Positions 1 to 7,848 are shown, numbered from the stretch's first letter. The stretch: 10,714 bases of DNA from Bacteroidota bacterium (GCA_002401055.1 NVRZ01000089.1:1-10714), one strand, 5' to 3'. Numbers and translations are program-made. The notes: a model not told the origin generated them from the sequence alone.

Positions 1-57
1 GATCTTTTTGAAATGCAGCTGATCACAAAAGAGGGGTCTCTAGAGGTTGTAAAATAA
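1..57 (+). CDS. 3' end of an unidentified upstream gene (partial)
   Basis: Frame 1 is open from the first base and ends at a TAA at 55-57, giving the C-terminal tail DLFEMQLITKEGSLEVVK. The tail is too short to assign to a family. The next start codon lies only 3 bases after the stop, so this gene and the serine hydrolase are probably co-transcribed. The reading could also be chance, because 18 open codons are not significant alone; the tight spacing and the absence of any visible promoter before base 61 favour a real gene end. Confidence 0.45.
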   Translation, partial: DLFEMQLITKEGSLEVVK

Positions 58-60
58 GAA

Positions 61-1224
61 ATGATGATGTATTTGCTAAAAATTGGAAAGGGAATTTTAA
101 TACTCCTGGCTGTGCTCAGCGCATTAATCTTGGTGACTGGAAACAAGCATCTCTTTAAAGGAATTGCCCATACCTATCTAAAGGGCAAGACAAGCGCTGA
201 TATCGATGAGTACCAGATATTTGATAACAGAGAGGTTAAAACCGGCGCTTTCACGCCATGGCCAACTGGGCTTGATTACAATAAAAAAACAATTCCTGAA
301 AAGTATTTGAATGAAATTGAAAGCAGCAATTCCATTGCTTATCTCCTCATAAAAAATGATTCTATCAGGGTTGAGAAGTACTGGAGCGGCTACGGTAAAG
401 CGTCAGTTACCAATACTTTTTCTATGGCGAAGACTTTCGTGAGCATGCTTGTTGGAGTTGCTATTAAAGATGGAAAGATTGAGTCTGTAGACCAAAAAGT
501 AGGCGCCTTTCTTCCAGAGTATGCTGATGGGTTGGCAAGCGATCTCACAATTAAGCATTTGCTAACAATGAGCTCTGGAATTAATTTTGACGAGAGCTAT
601 GTTAGTCCATTAGGATATCATGCCAAGGCATACTTTGGGAGCGATTTAAAGTCAACCGTGGCAGCATATGAAGTAATGGAAAATCCTGGTGTGGAGTTTT
701 CATATTTAAGTGGAAACACACAGCTCCTGTCATTTGTACTGGAGGCTGCTACAGGCCAGAAAGTCGCAGACTACTTTTCAGAGAATCTTTGGCAACCGCT
801 TGGGGCAAAACTTCCCGCGTATTGGAGCCTCGATGATGAAGATGGATATGAAAAGGCCTCTTGCTGCTTTAACTCAAATGCCAGAGACCTGGCTCGGCTT
901 GGACAATTGTATTTAAAATTGGGCAATTGGGAAGGGAAGCAGCTTATCCCTGAGGATTATGTGAAAGCCTCTATTGTTCCTGCAAAACTCATTGAAAAAG
1001 ACGATGGTAGCGTTCTAACAAGATATGGATATTCGTGGTGGATGTTGGATTACAAGGAACATCACATCTATTTGGCCCAGGGAATGTTGGGACAATTTAT
1101 TATTGTCATTCCTGATAAGAATATGGTAATTGTAAGACTGGCAAGCCGACGAACGAAAGAAAGAATACGCCGCTTTCCTGTAATTCTCTTTACACTATTG
1201 GATCACGCTTTGGAGTACTGCTAA
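61..1224 (+). CDS. Membrane-anchored serine hydrolase, class C beta-lactamase / penicillin-binding-protein-like family
   Basis: This 387-residue protein has one hydrophobic N-terminal helix (about residues 5-26) that should anchor it in the inner membrane or act as an uncleaved signal. The rest is a beta-lactamase-family (Pfam PF00144, MEROPS S12-like) hydrolase domain. The nucleophile motif SxxK is SMAK at 121-124, followed by a helix of the usual kind. The second motif is YLSGN at 215-219, within the run SGNTQLL that is common in this family. The third motif, usually HxG or KTG, reads GMLGQ at 341-345. The substrate cannot be told from sequence; relatives include esterases, D-aminopeptidases and 6-aminohexanoate-dimer hydrolases, and true beta-lactamase activity is not implied. 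Three ATG codons in a row (61, 64, 67) make the exact start uncertain. The gene follows the upstream partial gene by 3 bp and converges on the T9SS gene ending at 1245. Confidence 0.85.
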   Translation: MMMYLLKIGKGILILLAVLSALILVTGNKHLFKGIAHTYLKGKTSADIDEYQIFDNREVKTGAFTPWPTGLDYNKKTIPEKYLNEIESSNSIAYLLIKNDSIRVEKYWSGYGKASVTNTFSMAKTFVSMLVGVAIKDGKIESVDQKVGAFLPEYADGLASDLTIKHLLTMSSGINFDESYVSPLGYHAKAYFGSDLKSTVAAYEVMENPGVEFSYLSGNTQLLSFVLEAATGQKVADYFSENLWQPLGAKLPAYWSLDDEDGYEKASCCFNSNARDLARLGQLYLKLGNWEGKQLIPEDYVKASIVPAKLIEKDDGSVLTRYGYSWWMLDYKEHHIYLAQGMLGQFIIVIPDKNMVIVRLASRRTKERIRRFPVILFTLLDHALEYC

Positions 1225-1244
1225 ACCCAAGAAATTCTCGCGAC

Positions 1245-3311
1245 TTACTTGGTTACCACAAACTTCTTGGTAATACTGTCTTCTCCTGTGTATATGTTTA
1301 CAAAGTACAAGCCTTCTCCAAATTCAGAAGTGTCGATTGTCAAAGTGTGACTTCCAGCACTCAGTACCACACTGCTCACTAGGTCCACAACTTGGCCAAT
1401 CATATTTCGAACTTCTACCTTAACTTCAGCCGACTTTTTCATCTGTAATTTAACAAATGCAACCTCGTTTGCCGGATTGGGATACAGTTCCGCTGCTTCG
1501 AAAATTGAATTGCTTACTTCAGCAAGCCCTGTAGACAGAACATAAGGATTCGATAAGTCAACTGTATTGGATATTGCGATATCATCGAAATACAGGTTGT
1601 TACCTCCTCCTGCTGTTCCTTTGAACTGAATCATAACACTTGACTGGCCATCAAAAGCGCCCAGGTCAATGTTAACAGAATCCCAATCTGCAGCGACAGG
1701 GTAAAAATAAGCGCTACTAAGTGGCGTCGAAGTAGCCAAAGCAGCCCCCTGTTCGATATACACAGTTGTCCAGGTTGCTCCACAGTCTGTTGAGGCCATA
1801 ACTTCCAGCTTGTCAACATTCGATGTCGATGCCTGAGCCTGCGCGTAAGAGAACCTCAATCCATTACCTGTGTTTGTGCTCAGATCAATATTCTCAAATA
1901 ATAATGTGGCCTCACTTGCTGGGTCCCATGAATAAAAACGCATTCTCCAGGCCATATCGCTGTTCTCGAATGCACCCAAGGGCCAAGTTACGTTTCCGCT
2001 TACCGCATTACTCACCACATACGTATTTTCGGAAGAAGAATTAATTAGGATTGCATTGTTTATGACACTCCCTCCAGAGTTATAACTTTCAAATCCTTCA
2101 GAATGAGATTGGCCGAATGCAACTGGAGATATTGTGTTAATAACCCCAGAGTTGGCGTTATTGTTACTTGATATATTATCAATAATACTAACAGCATTGT
2201 CTGTATTTACGTTGTACGAAATTAAGTGCGACCCACTGGCAAGCACGATTGCAGGAAATGGCATAGTGACCGAAGCCGACGCAGCAAGATTGTTTCCAAC
2301 CAACGTAACAGGGGTTCCTCCATCGAGAACGTAGGAGACTTCAAATGTGTCAACCGAAGATGTACTGTTGTTCATTACAGTTATCTCAGGAGTAACATTG
2401 CCGTCACAATAATCCGCTGGGACCGTCATGTTGGTGCTTGCCCCCAAATCAACGAGAGTAATTCCCGGAGGTAAGATATAATCCATACTGGAATTGCTAC
2501 CAGAAATAATTTCTTGCTGCCCCTCGGCTATAAACACCGCAACACTAAGGTCAAATAATTCATACGCAACTCCATTTAAATCTGCCGGAATGGTATAAGT
2601 GAATGTCTGCGTATACGTCGTTCCACTAGTCGTTGCTGTTGTAACAGCACCCCATTGTCCGGTAAGCATGTGTCTGAGCATATGCCCATGATTGTATTCA
2701 CCACTTGGAAGAATCTGGTCTGGATTGTATGATGAAGCTCCAGTTTGTGGTCCTGCAATATTATGCTGTAGCAATGCAACATTGATATTGTTGCTGCTAG
2801 GGCCATTGGCCGTGTAATGTGCTTCCACATTTACTGTTAGTACCCTAGTGGTGTAATCAATAGTAGATTCTGCAGCTATGTTCACGTACGAAGATTCAAG
2901 TAACATCACAGCAGCTCCATCATCCCAATAACTTCTGCTCATTGCCGTTCCCCCATTATCATCCCATCCTTGCGAAGAGAAGTTATGCCTGTTAATTGTT
3001 CCGGAAGGGTAACCGGTAAGTAAAGCCTGATCCTTAATTGCGGTGCCAAAAGGTGTTCTAAAATCAGGATCACTCCCGCTAGGTGCCGCGTAGCCACCAA
3101 CATGAATGTTTATTAGCACAACATCCCCTGGGTTATCATCCGCTAATTGCTGCGCCCTTTTATGTCCATCCGGACAATAAGTGCAATAAATTCCGGTAAA
3201 TTCTTCAAGCACCGCATTTTTCATTTCTGCAGTTGTACTAACAAATGTTTGAGCATTTGCTATTAAACAAACGCCAGAAATCATTATGATGGATAGTAAT
3301 AATTTTTTCAT
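1245..3311 (-). CDS. T9SS-secreted protein with N-terminal Omp28/thioredoxin-like domain
   Basis: This 688-residue protein has a Sec signal peptide (MKKLLL start, hydrophobic core, likely cleavage after A20 before Q21). Directly after it comes an Omp28-type thioredoxin-like domain with the redox motif CTYC at 43-46 followed by PDG, and a candidate cis-proline at P102 in GYPSG. Tyr, not Trp, precedes the first cysteine. A CARDB-like beta-sandwich region follows around residues 290-400. Next is a region of about 180 residues ending in LYFDDIAIS that resembles choice-of-anchor-J/MAM-like jelly-roll domains. The C-terminus from about 609 is a type A T9SS sorting domain: LYPNPANE, then NMIGQVV, then GLYFVNI, ending KKFVVTK. 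T9SS would carry it across the outer membrane and release or anchor it at the surface. The substrate and redox partner are unknown. It is the last gene of the minus block and shares its sorting-domain ending with its upstream neighbour. Confidence 0.85.
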   Translation of the reverse strand: MKKLLLSIIMISGVCLIANAQTFVSTTAEMKNAVLEEFTGIYCTYCPDGHKRAQQLADDNPGDVVLINIHVGGYAAPSGSDPDFRTPFGTAIKDQALLTGYPSGTINRHNFSSQGWDDNGGTAMSRSYWDDGAAVMLLESSYVNIAAESTIDYTTRVLTVNVEAHYTANGPSSNNINVALLQHNIAGPQTGASSYNPDQILPSGEYNHGHMLRHMLTGQWGAVTTATTSGTTYTQTFTYTIPADLNGVAYELFDLSVAVFIAEGQQEIISGSNSSMDYILPPGITLVDLGASTNMTVPADYCDGNVTPEITVMNNSTSSVDTFEVSYVLDGGTPVTLVGNNLAASASVTMPFPAIVLASGSHLISYNVNTDNAVSIIDNISSNNNANSGVINTISPVAFGQSHSEGFESYNSGGSVINNAILINSSSENTYVVSNAVSGNVTWPLGAFENSDMAWRMRFYSWDPASEATLLFENIDLSTNTGNGLRFSYAQAQASTSNVDKLEVMASTDCGATWTTVYIEQGAALATSTPLSSAYFYPVAADWDSVNIDLGAFDGQSSVMIQFKGTAGGGNNLYFDDIAISNTVDLSNPYVLSTGLAEVSNSIFEAAELYPNPANEVAFVKLQMKKSAEVKVEVRNMIGQVVDLVSSVVLSAGSHTLTIDTSEFGEGLYFVNIYTGEDSITKKFVVTK

Positions 3312-3378
3312 GTGTACGTATTTTGATTATTAAGAAGTTCGAGAATATTATTCTTCAATTAGTTATTTTTTAATAAAA

Positions 3379-3408
3379 CAAATTGTTGAATCGCCCCAGT
3401 AGAAACAA
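3379..3408 (-). promoter_or_regulatory. Possible Bacteroidota promoter for the downstream T9SS gene
   Basis: On the minus strand a TTG (3408-3406) is followed after exactly 19 nt by ACAATTTG (3386-3379). The TTG box and the TTTG half of the -7 element match the known flavobacterial consensus TTG-N17-20-TAnnTTTG, but the leading TA is replaced by AC. Transcription would start near 3372, about 60 nt before the start codon at 3311. It lies just after a possible terminator for the upstream gene, which makes a separate transcript plausible. Confidence 0.35.
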
Positions 3409-3457
3409 CGTAATTGCGACATTACATACACTAAATGTACAAAATTTCTCTTTAAGA

Positions 3458-3483
3458 CCAATCTCAGGATCGCAATAGATTGG
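3458..3483 (-). terminator. Possible hairpin terminator after the 708-residue T9SS gene
   Basis: A perfect 7-bp inverted repeat, CCAATCT (3458-3464) and AGATTGG (3477-3483), encloses a 12-nt loop. It starts 23 nt past the stop codon of the gene ending at 3506. On the minus strand it is followed by TCTTAAAGAGAAATTTTG, which is A/T-rich but not a clean U-tract, so termination strength is uncertain. Its position between the two T9SS genes supports a transcript boundary. Confidence 0.4.
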
Positions 3484-3505
3484 ATAAGGGGTAGCAGTGT
3501 AGAAA

Positions 3506-5632
3506 CTATTTTGTTATGACAAACTTCTTGGTGGTTCTATGTTTTCCCGAATTAATGTTGAGGTAGTAAATGCCAGAAGGCAATCCGGCGGCATCAATTG
3601 CTATTTGATAACTTCCCGTAGTTAGCTCTCGATCGACAATCGTTCTTAGCTTCTGCCCCATAATATTGTACAGAACCACGCTTATGTCTGTCTTGTCTTT
3701 GACATTTAATCTTAGAAACCCACCAGTGTTCATGGGATTTGGGAAGATCTCGCTAACATCTATTTCAGGTTCTAATGCCTCATGAATACCCACAACCACT
3801 GGCATGCTGGCATTGAGTATCTCATTCGAATTCAGATTTGTGGAGTCGTGATAAGAAACAAATCCAACCAGTGTAATGTTTTCTTGATCGTATCCTGCTG
3901 GAAGCGTATAAGTATAGCTTTGGGAAAAGGAGGAGCTAGGTTGGGCCAGTGCCGATATAACATTGGCAGTGCCTGTTATGCCCGAAGGAACAGCTCTCAA
4001 GACGTACCGATGGTCGTATTTCAGGATGGGATCCGAAGAGCCATACAATGGATGTGCCGTTCCCCCTGCGACTTGGCTTTCGCTGCTGTAATAGTTTAAT
4101 TGATCATACCCTGCACTATCTCCGATTACGTGATCTTCTAGAACGTATAGATTTATCCTCATGTCGCCAGAAGCAAAATCCACAAAATTCGCTATTACAG
4201 TGGCGGTAATTTCTCTTGTACCTGAGTCATATGATCTGTTTACCAACACAATTACTGGTGCGCCTACGTTAACTCTTGAACCGCTGTTGACCATCCAGGC
4301 GTTAGAAGATCTGCTGATCGGCAGCCTCGATTCGCCATCAAAAAGAACGCGATCTACCATTGCCCTGGGATAAATGTCAACATCATAATCCATTGCTAAA
4401 TCCAATCCCTCCTGTGTTTTCATGCTATCTATGCCCTCGCCGGCATGAATCATTACCGGTATAACATTGGGGTAAGTCGTCACAATATCCTCCATTTCTA
4501 AATCCCCATCTGGGCAATAACCACACCATGACCCGGTAAATTGCTCGAACAACACATTTCTGGTCGCGGTGTTTCCCGTATTCACAAAAATTGATTTTTC
4601 TAGCGTGTCGTTACAGGGCAGGTCATCATTGTTTCCATTAATGTTGCTGGCCCAAACTTTTATCACGTGGCTAAGACCAGCCGTTGGTGTGCTTAACAAT
4701 GAATCATGTGTGTATAGAATCGCGCCTCCGTTAGGCAATAATGACACGGGACCTACATTTATCGTTTGGGGAGAACTACCATCAATTGTATAACTAAGAT
4801 CAAAAGAAGTAACTGTGTCGGCCCCCCAGTTCTCAATTGTGCCTGCTAGCATATGAGCACCTTCGCTGACGATGGGGCCCAGGCCTGTTTCTGAGGATAC
4901 ATTCAAATCATTTAAGGGCTGTGTATTGTAGTAAAAGCGATACACAACATCATTTGATGGGTCGGAACTATTTGCAAGTGATGAATAGTCTTGCGTTGGA
5001 GACTCTATAGTGACAGTTGCCATCGTACCATCAAAATTCTCGCACCCTACAGTAGCTGTCCAACCCGTAGAGTTTCCATAAGGGTGGATAATGTCAAAAT
5101 CTCCGCACTCATAAATTCTAATGGCTGCGTATATAAAGGTTGGGCTACTGGTGCTCGCCACCATTGTATCGGTAGCTGTTACGGAGTGCCATTGCACCAC
5201 GTGCACCTGATTAGGTGATTTCCCATATGTCCAGCTCACTATCTTGTCAGTTGCATAAAGACCTTCCTTAATGTCAATCTCGTCCCAGAACGCATAGATT
5301 GCATTATTCGGTCCTGCAACTGTTGGAGGAGTATCGTTAAGCGCTTTGCTTGCTGTGCTGTCGAAAGAAATATATCCATTATCACTTACATAATATCCTC
5401 CTACACTTACTCCATAAAACATCCACGAAAAAGGAAGAGCGTTCCATCCGCTCATCTGGTCAATCAAAATGCCTCCCGAGTCTGTTGGCGCCTCCATAAT
5501 TGTAGTGGTTGAGGCTTCTAATAAATCATATGGCGCACTCGTTCCCTTCGTCTGGACATAGACATAGTTTTGACCCAGAACTTCTCCCAGAATAAAAATC
5601 AGTGTACATATAGTTAATCCAATTAGTCTCAT
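3506..5632 (-). CDS. T9SS-secreted protein with nidogen-like region and internal Omp28/thioredoxin-like domain
   Basis: This 708-residue protein starts with a Sec signal peptide (hydrophobic residues 3-19, likely cleavage after G20 before Q21). Residues about 40-240 resemble the nidogen-like/tenascin-type beta region of secreted Bacteroidota proteins: YYVSDNGYISF, then AFWDEIDI, and a closing FYYN. A CARDB-like sandwich spans about 240-350. It is followed by an Omp28-type thioredoxin-like domain with GSWCGYCPDG, cysteines C370 and C373, and a candidate cis-proline at P422 (DIYPRAM). The C-terminus is a type A T9SS sorting domain (IFPNPMN, NIMGQKL, GIYYLNI, ending KKFVITK). The product should be exported through T9SS and act outside the cell, possibly in thiol-disulfide exchange, although no substrate is visible. 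It lies between the aminopeptidase gene, 87 bp upstream, and a second Omp28-domain T9SS gene downstream. Confidence 0.85.
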   Translation of the reverse strand: MRLIGLTICTLIFILGEVLGQNYVYVQTKGTSAPYDLLEASTTTIMEAPTDSGGILIDQMSGWNALPFSWMFYGVSVGGYYVSDNGYISFDSTASKALNDTPPTVAGPNNAIYAFWDEIDIKEGLYATDKIVSWTYGKSPNQVHVVQWHSVTATDTMVASTSSPTFIYAAIRIYECGDFDIIHPYGNSTGWTATVGCENFDGTMATVTIESPTQDYSSLANSSDPSNDVVYRFYYNTQPLNDLNVSSETGLGPIVSEGAHMLAGTIENWGADTVTSFDLSYTIDGSSPQTINVGPVSLLPNGGAILYTHDSLLSTPTAGLSHVIKVWASNINGNNDDLPCNDTLEKSIFVNTGNTATRNVLFEQFTGSWCGYCPDGDLEMEDIVTTYPNVIPVMIHAGEGIDSMKTQEGLDLAMDYDVDIYPRAMVDRVLFDGESRLPISRSSNAWMVNSGSRVNVGAPVIVLVNRSYDSGTREITATVIANFVDFASGDMRINLYVLEDHVIGDSAGYDQLNYYSSESQVAGGTAHPLYGSSDPILKYDHRYVLRAVPSGITGTANVISALAQPSSSFSQSYTYTLPAGYDQENITLVGFVSYHDSTNLNSNEILNASMPVVVGIHEALEPEIDVSEIFPNPMNTGGFLRLNVKDKTDISVVLYNIMGQKLRTIVDRELTTGSYQIAIDAAGLPSGIYYLNINSGKHRTTKKFVITK

Positions 5633-5658
5633 GCTTCTATAATACTATTTCACGATTA

Positions 5659-5700
5659 GCGGAATGTTACATAACCGCAATTTTGCTGATTTATTTCCGC
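5659..5700. repeat. Short inverted repeat in the gap between aminopeptidase and T9SS genes
   Basis: GCGGAA (5659-5664) and TTCCGC (5695-5700) form a perfect 6-bp inverted repeat with a 30-nt loop. An alternative pairing of GCGG with CCGC (5675-5678) gives a smaller hairpin. Neither is followed by a T-run on the minus strand, so this is not a convincing terminator. It could still be a processing or weak termination structure after the aminopeptidase gene, whose stop lies at 5720-5722. Confidence 0.25.
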
Positions 5701-5719
5701 GGCTCTCTTTTTTATATTC

Positions 5720-7645
5720 TTAATCTATACCCAAATATCTACTCTGCTCCCAACCCAATATGCCGTCAACCGTTCCATAGGAAATCGCGTGATAGTTCTT
5801 ACGTGCCTTCTTGTAAATTTCTATTGCTACCTTTTTATTCTCTTCTGTTTTAGCTAACTCCTTGTAAAGAGGACTTAAGAACTTACGCCTGCCTACCCTT
5901 ACCAAAAACTCTTCAAGTTTGCCATACGACTTTCGATAGTTGTTACTAATGACGTGTATGAACCATGCGGCAACAATTTCCGCATTCTTAGAATTTGTAA
6001 AGCCAAATTCCTTATCCAGGCTCGAAAGCTTATCCTCCGAAAGAGGCGAAGATAGGTGCCTTAAAAAGTGTAGCCATTCATGTGTAGTCCACTCTCCTGT
6101 TCCCAAGTCAGACGGTGACGTGCCGCTCTCCCAATTTGCAACAGCCTTGTCCACAATCATCAATCTCTCCGAAACATTATTCGTCTGCGTTTCAGGAATT
6201 CCTGGACCATAAACCCATTCGTTCACCGATATCCTCGCCGCGAGCTCTTCGTCATCGCCAATCAATTCTTTATTCAGGTATTCAACAAATCTGTCTGAGG
6301 TCATCGATTGAAAAGCGAAGCGATCGAAGTATCCCTTTAAAAATTCATCCCATTTCTCTCTGCCAACGGCCTCCTCAATGGTTTGCAGAAAAAGTGCACC
6401 TTTTTCATAAGCAATATCCGTAAGCGCCTCGTCCGGATCTCTGCCAGCGAGATTGAGCTTGAGATGTGTGTCTTCATTGTCCTGCCCCATATACTCGATC
6501 GTAGATTGAAGGTCCTGATACCCCAAAACAATCAACATCTCCGTATACGATTTACCATATAACTCCTCCATTATTCTTCTTTCGAGATAAACCGTGAACC
6601 CCTCGTTTATCCAGAAGTCATTCCATGTAGCGCTTGTAACTAAATTCCCAGACCATGAGTGTGACAGCTCATGTGCCACAACACTTACTAAAGAGCGATC
6701 GCCAGCAATAATTGTAGGTGTTGCAAACGTTATTCGTGGATTTTCCATCCCTCCAAATGGAAAGCTAGGTGGTAATACTATTAAGTCATATCTGTCCCAT
6801 CTATATGCACCGTACAGCTTTTCAACTGCGGTAAGCATTTCCTCCAGTTCGCCGAACTCATGTGCTGCCTGATCTATAACTGATGACTCCCCATAAACTC
6901 CTGTTCTCGGGCCAATAGATTTAAAAACAAAGTCCCCAACCGCAAGTGCCATTAAATAGGCGGGTATGGGTTGCTTCATTTCAAAATTATAGATTCCATC
7001 TGCTGATTTCTCCTGTGGGTTTGAGGCGCTCATAACTGCCATAAGCCCGACAGGAACCTGAACTTTGGCGCTGTAGGTAAATCTTATTCCTGGGCTATCT
7101 TGAGTGGGTATCCATGTTCTGGCCAGACAAGGTTCAGATTGAGTAAATAGGTAGGGGTTCTTCTTCTCCTCCGTTTGCTGAGGGTTCAACCATTGTAAGG
7201 CTATAGCTTCTGGTCTGGTGGAATAATAAATATTAATCCGCGTGGTGCTCTCCGAAATGGTAATCTCAAGCTTTCTACCCATGTATTGATTATATCCAAC
7301 AAGTGCGAACTCAGTGCTTTCGCCGTCGCCCAGTGTTACCTTTTGGATTTCAAGGCCTTTCGAATCAAGGATAATGGAGCTTGCTCCTGTTTTGTTTTCA
7401 ATTTCATAAGAGGCAATCCCTGAGATAATTCTACTGGAAAAATTTACTTCAACATCTAGGGCCAAGTGCCTAATCACTGCTTCAGCTGGATTAGAATACG
7501 TGTATTCATCGAACGAGATACTTTCCGAGGGCTGCTGGCTGTTCTCCTTGGTAGCAGATTGATTCTCTTCCGACGGCACATTACATTGAGAGAGCGCTAC
7601 ACACATAAGCAATATTGGTGCAAGAAATCTGATTGGCTTTTGCAT
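5720..7645 (-). CDS. M1-family aminopeptidase lipoprotein, leukotriene A4 hydrolase-like
   Basis: This 641-residue zinc aminopeptidase removes N-terminal residues from peptides. The M1 signatures are complete: the substrate-binding GGMENP at 298-303, zinc ligands in HELSH (H325, H329) with catalytic E326, and the third ligand E348 in NEGF exactly 18 residues after H329. A candidate transition-state tyrosine is Y413 in IAYEKGALF. The order is N-terminal beta domain, catalytic domain, and a helical C-terminal domain of the leukotriene A4 hydrolase type (KARKNYHAI near the end). The length is close to the family's roughly 610 residues plus a leader. The N-terminus is a lipoprotein signal ending ALSQC, with C21 the acylated cysteine; Q before the cysteine is atypical. 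It is probably attached to the cell envelope, acting on peptides in the periplasm or at the surface. A consensus promoter lies about 35 bp upstream. Epoxide hydrolase activity is not predicted. Confidence 0.93.
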   Translation of the reverse strand: MQKPIRFLAPILLMCVALSQCNVPSEENQSATKENSQQPSESISFDEYTYSNPAEAVIRHLALDVEVNFSSRIISGIASYEIENKTGASSIILDSKGLEIQKVTLGDGESTEFALVGYNQYMGRKLEITISESTTRINIYYSTRPEAIALQWLNPQQTEEKKNPYLFTQSEPCLARTWIPTQDSPGIRFTYSAKVQVPVGLMAVMSASNPQEKSADGIYNFEMKQPIPAYLMALAVGDFVFKSIGPRTGVYGESSVIDQAAHEFGELEEMLTAVEKLYGAYRWDRYDLIVLPPSFPFGGMENPRITFATPTIIAGDRSLVSVVAHELSHSWSGNLVTSATWNDFWINEGFTVYLERRIMEELYGKSYTEMLIVLGYQDLQSTIEYMGQDNEDTHLKLNLAGRDPDEALTDIAYEKGALFLQTIEEAVGREKWDEFLKGYFDRFAFQSMTSDRFVEYLNKELIGDDEELAARISVNEWVYGPGIPETQTNNVSERLMIVDKAVANWESGTSPSDLGTGEWTTHEWLHFLRHLSSPLSEDKLSSLDKEFGFTNSKNAEIVAAWFIHVISNNYRKSYGKLEEFLVRVGRRKFLSPLYKELAKTEENKKVAIEIYKKARKNYHAISYGTVDGILGWEQSRYLGID

Positions 7646-7679
7646 TCTTATTCTTGTTTAACTGGTTTTTAGAGGGTTG

Positions 7680-7710
7680 CAAATTTAACAGATTATACCT
7701 TAGCTAACAA
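7680..7710 (-). promoter_or_regulatory. Bacteroidota-type promoter of the aminopeptidase gene
   Basis: On the minus strand TTG (7710-7708) is followed after 20 nt by TAAATTTG (7687-7680), a perfect match to the established -7 consensus TAnnTTTG of flavobacterial sigma-A promoters. Transcription would begin around 7674, giving a leader of roughly 30 nt before the ATG at 7645. This is the best-matching promoter in the window. Its -33 box lies 17 bp from the left arm of the inverted repeat at 7728. Confidence 0.6.
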
Positions 7711-7727
7711 GGCGTTCAAATAACATG

Positions 7728-7800
7728 CTGAGAAGTAACAAATACAGACCCCCAAATTTTCTTCGGCTTTATAAAAAGTGCTTACTTTCGTACTTCTCAG
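7728..7800. repeat. Perfect 10-bp inverted repeat in the divergent promoter region
   Basis: CTGAGAAGTA (7728-7737) and TACTTCTCAG (7791-7800) are exact reverse complements separated by 53 bp. The left arm lies beyond the -33 box of the aminopeptidase promoter. The right arm directly follows a candidate -7 element of the sensor gene. This placement suits a pair of operator half-sites or a looping site for a regulator; a long-loop hairpin at the DNA or RNA level is the alternative. No T-tract suited to termination of a known gene is associated with it. Confidence 0.5.
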
Positions 7801-7816
7801 TTTTTCCGTATCTTAG
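7783..7816 (+). promoter_or_regulatory. Candidate promoter elements of the sensor-exonuclease-ABC run
   Basis: Two near-consensus -7 elements precede the sensor gene: TACTTTCG (7783-7790) and TATCTTAG (7809-7816). Each has one mismatch to TAnnTTTG. Neither has a clear TTG box at the right distance upstream; TTTCG at 7786-7790 is the nearest candidate for the second. Leaders would be roughly 55 or 30 nt. The right arm of the 10-bp inverted repeat sits between the two. Confidence 0.35.
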
Positions 7817-7848
7817 ATTACCGAAATTAGTGCGCAAATCTCAATGCT

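Noticed and set aside
1224..1254. Inverted repeat CCAAG/CTTGG at the convergent gene ends as a shared terminator
   Set aside because: The stem is only 5 bp with a 16-nt loop and has no T-tract on either side. The right arm is inside the last codons of the T9SS gene.
3423..3439. TACAT/ATGTA inverted repeat as an operator
   Set aside because: Five base pairs in an A/T-rich gap are expected by chance, and it is not placed over a convincing promoter element.
3782..4373. Open frames on the plus strand opposite the 708-residue T9SS gene
   Set aside because: They are antisense to a well-supported coding region with domain matches and show no domain or start signal of their own.
5651..5680. Promoter-like TTG-N19-TAATCGTG upstream of the 708-residue T9SS gene (minus strand)
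   Set aside because: The spacing is right but the key TTTG of the -7 element reads CGTG, so the match is too weak to list as a promoter. The gene may be read through from the aminopeptidase promoter.
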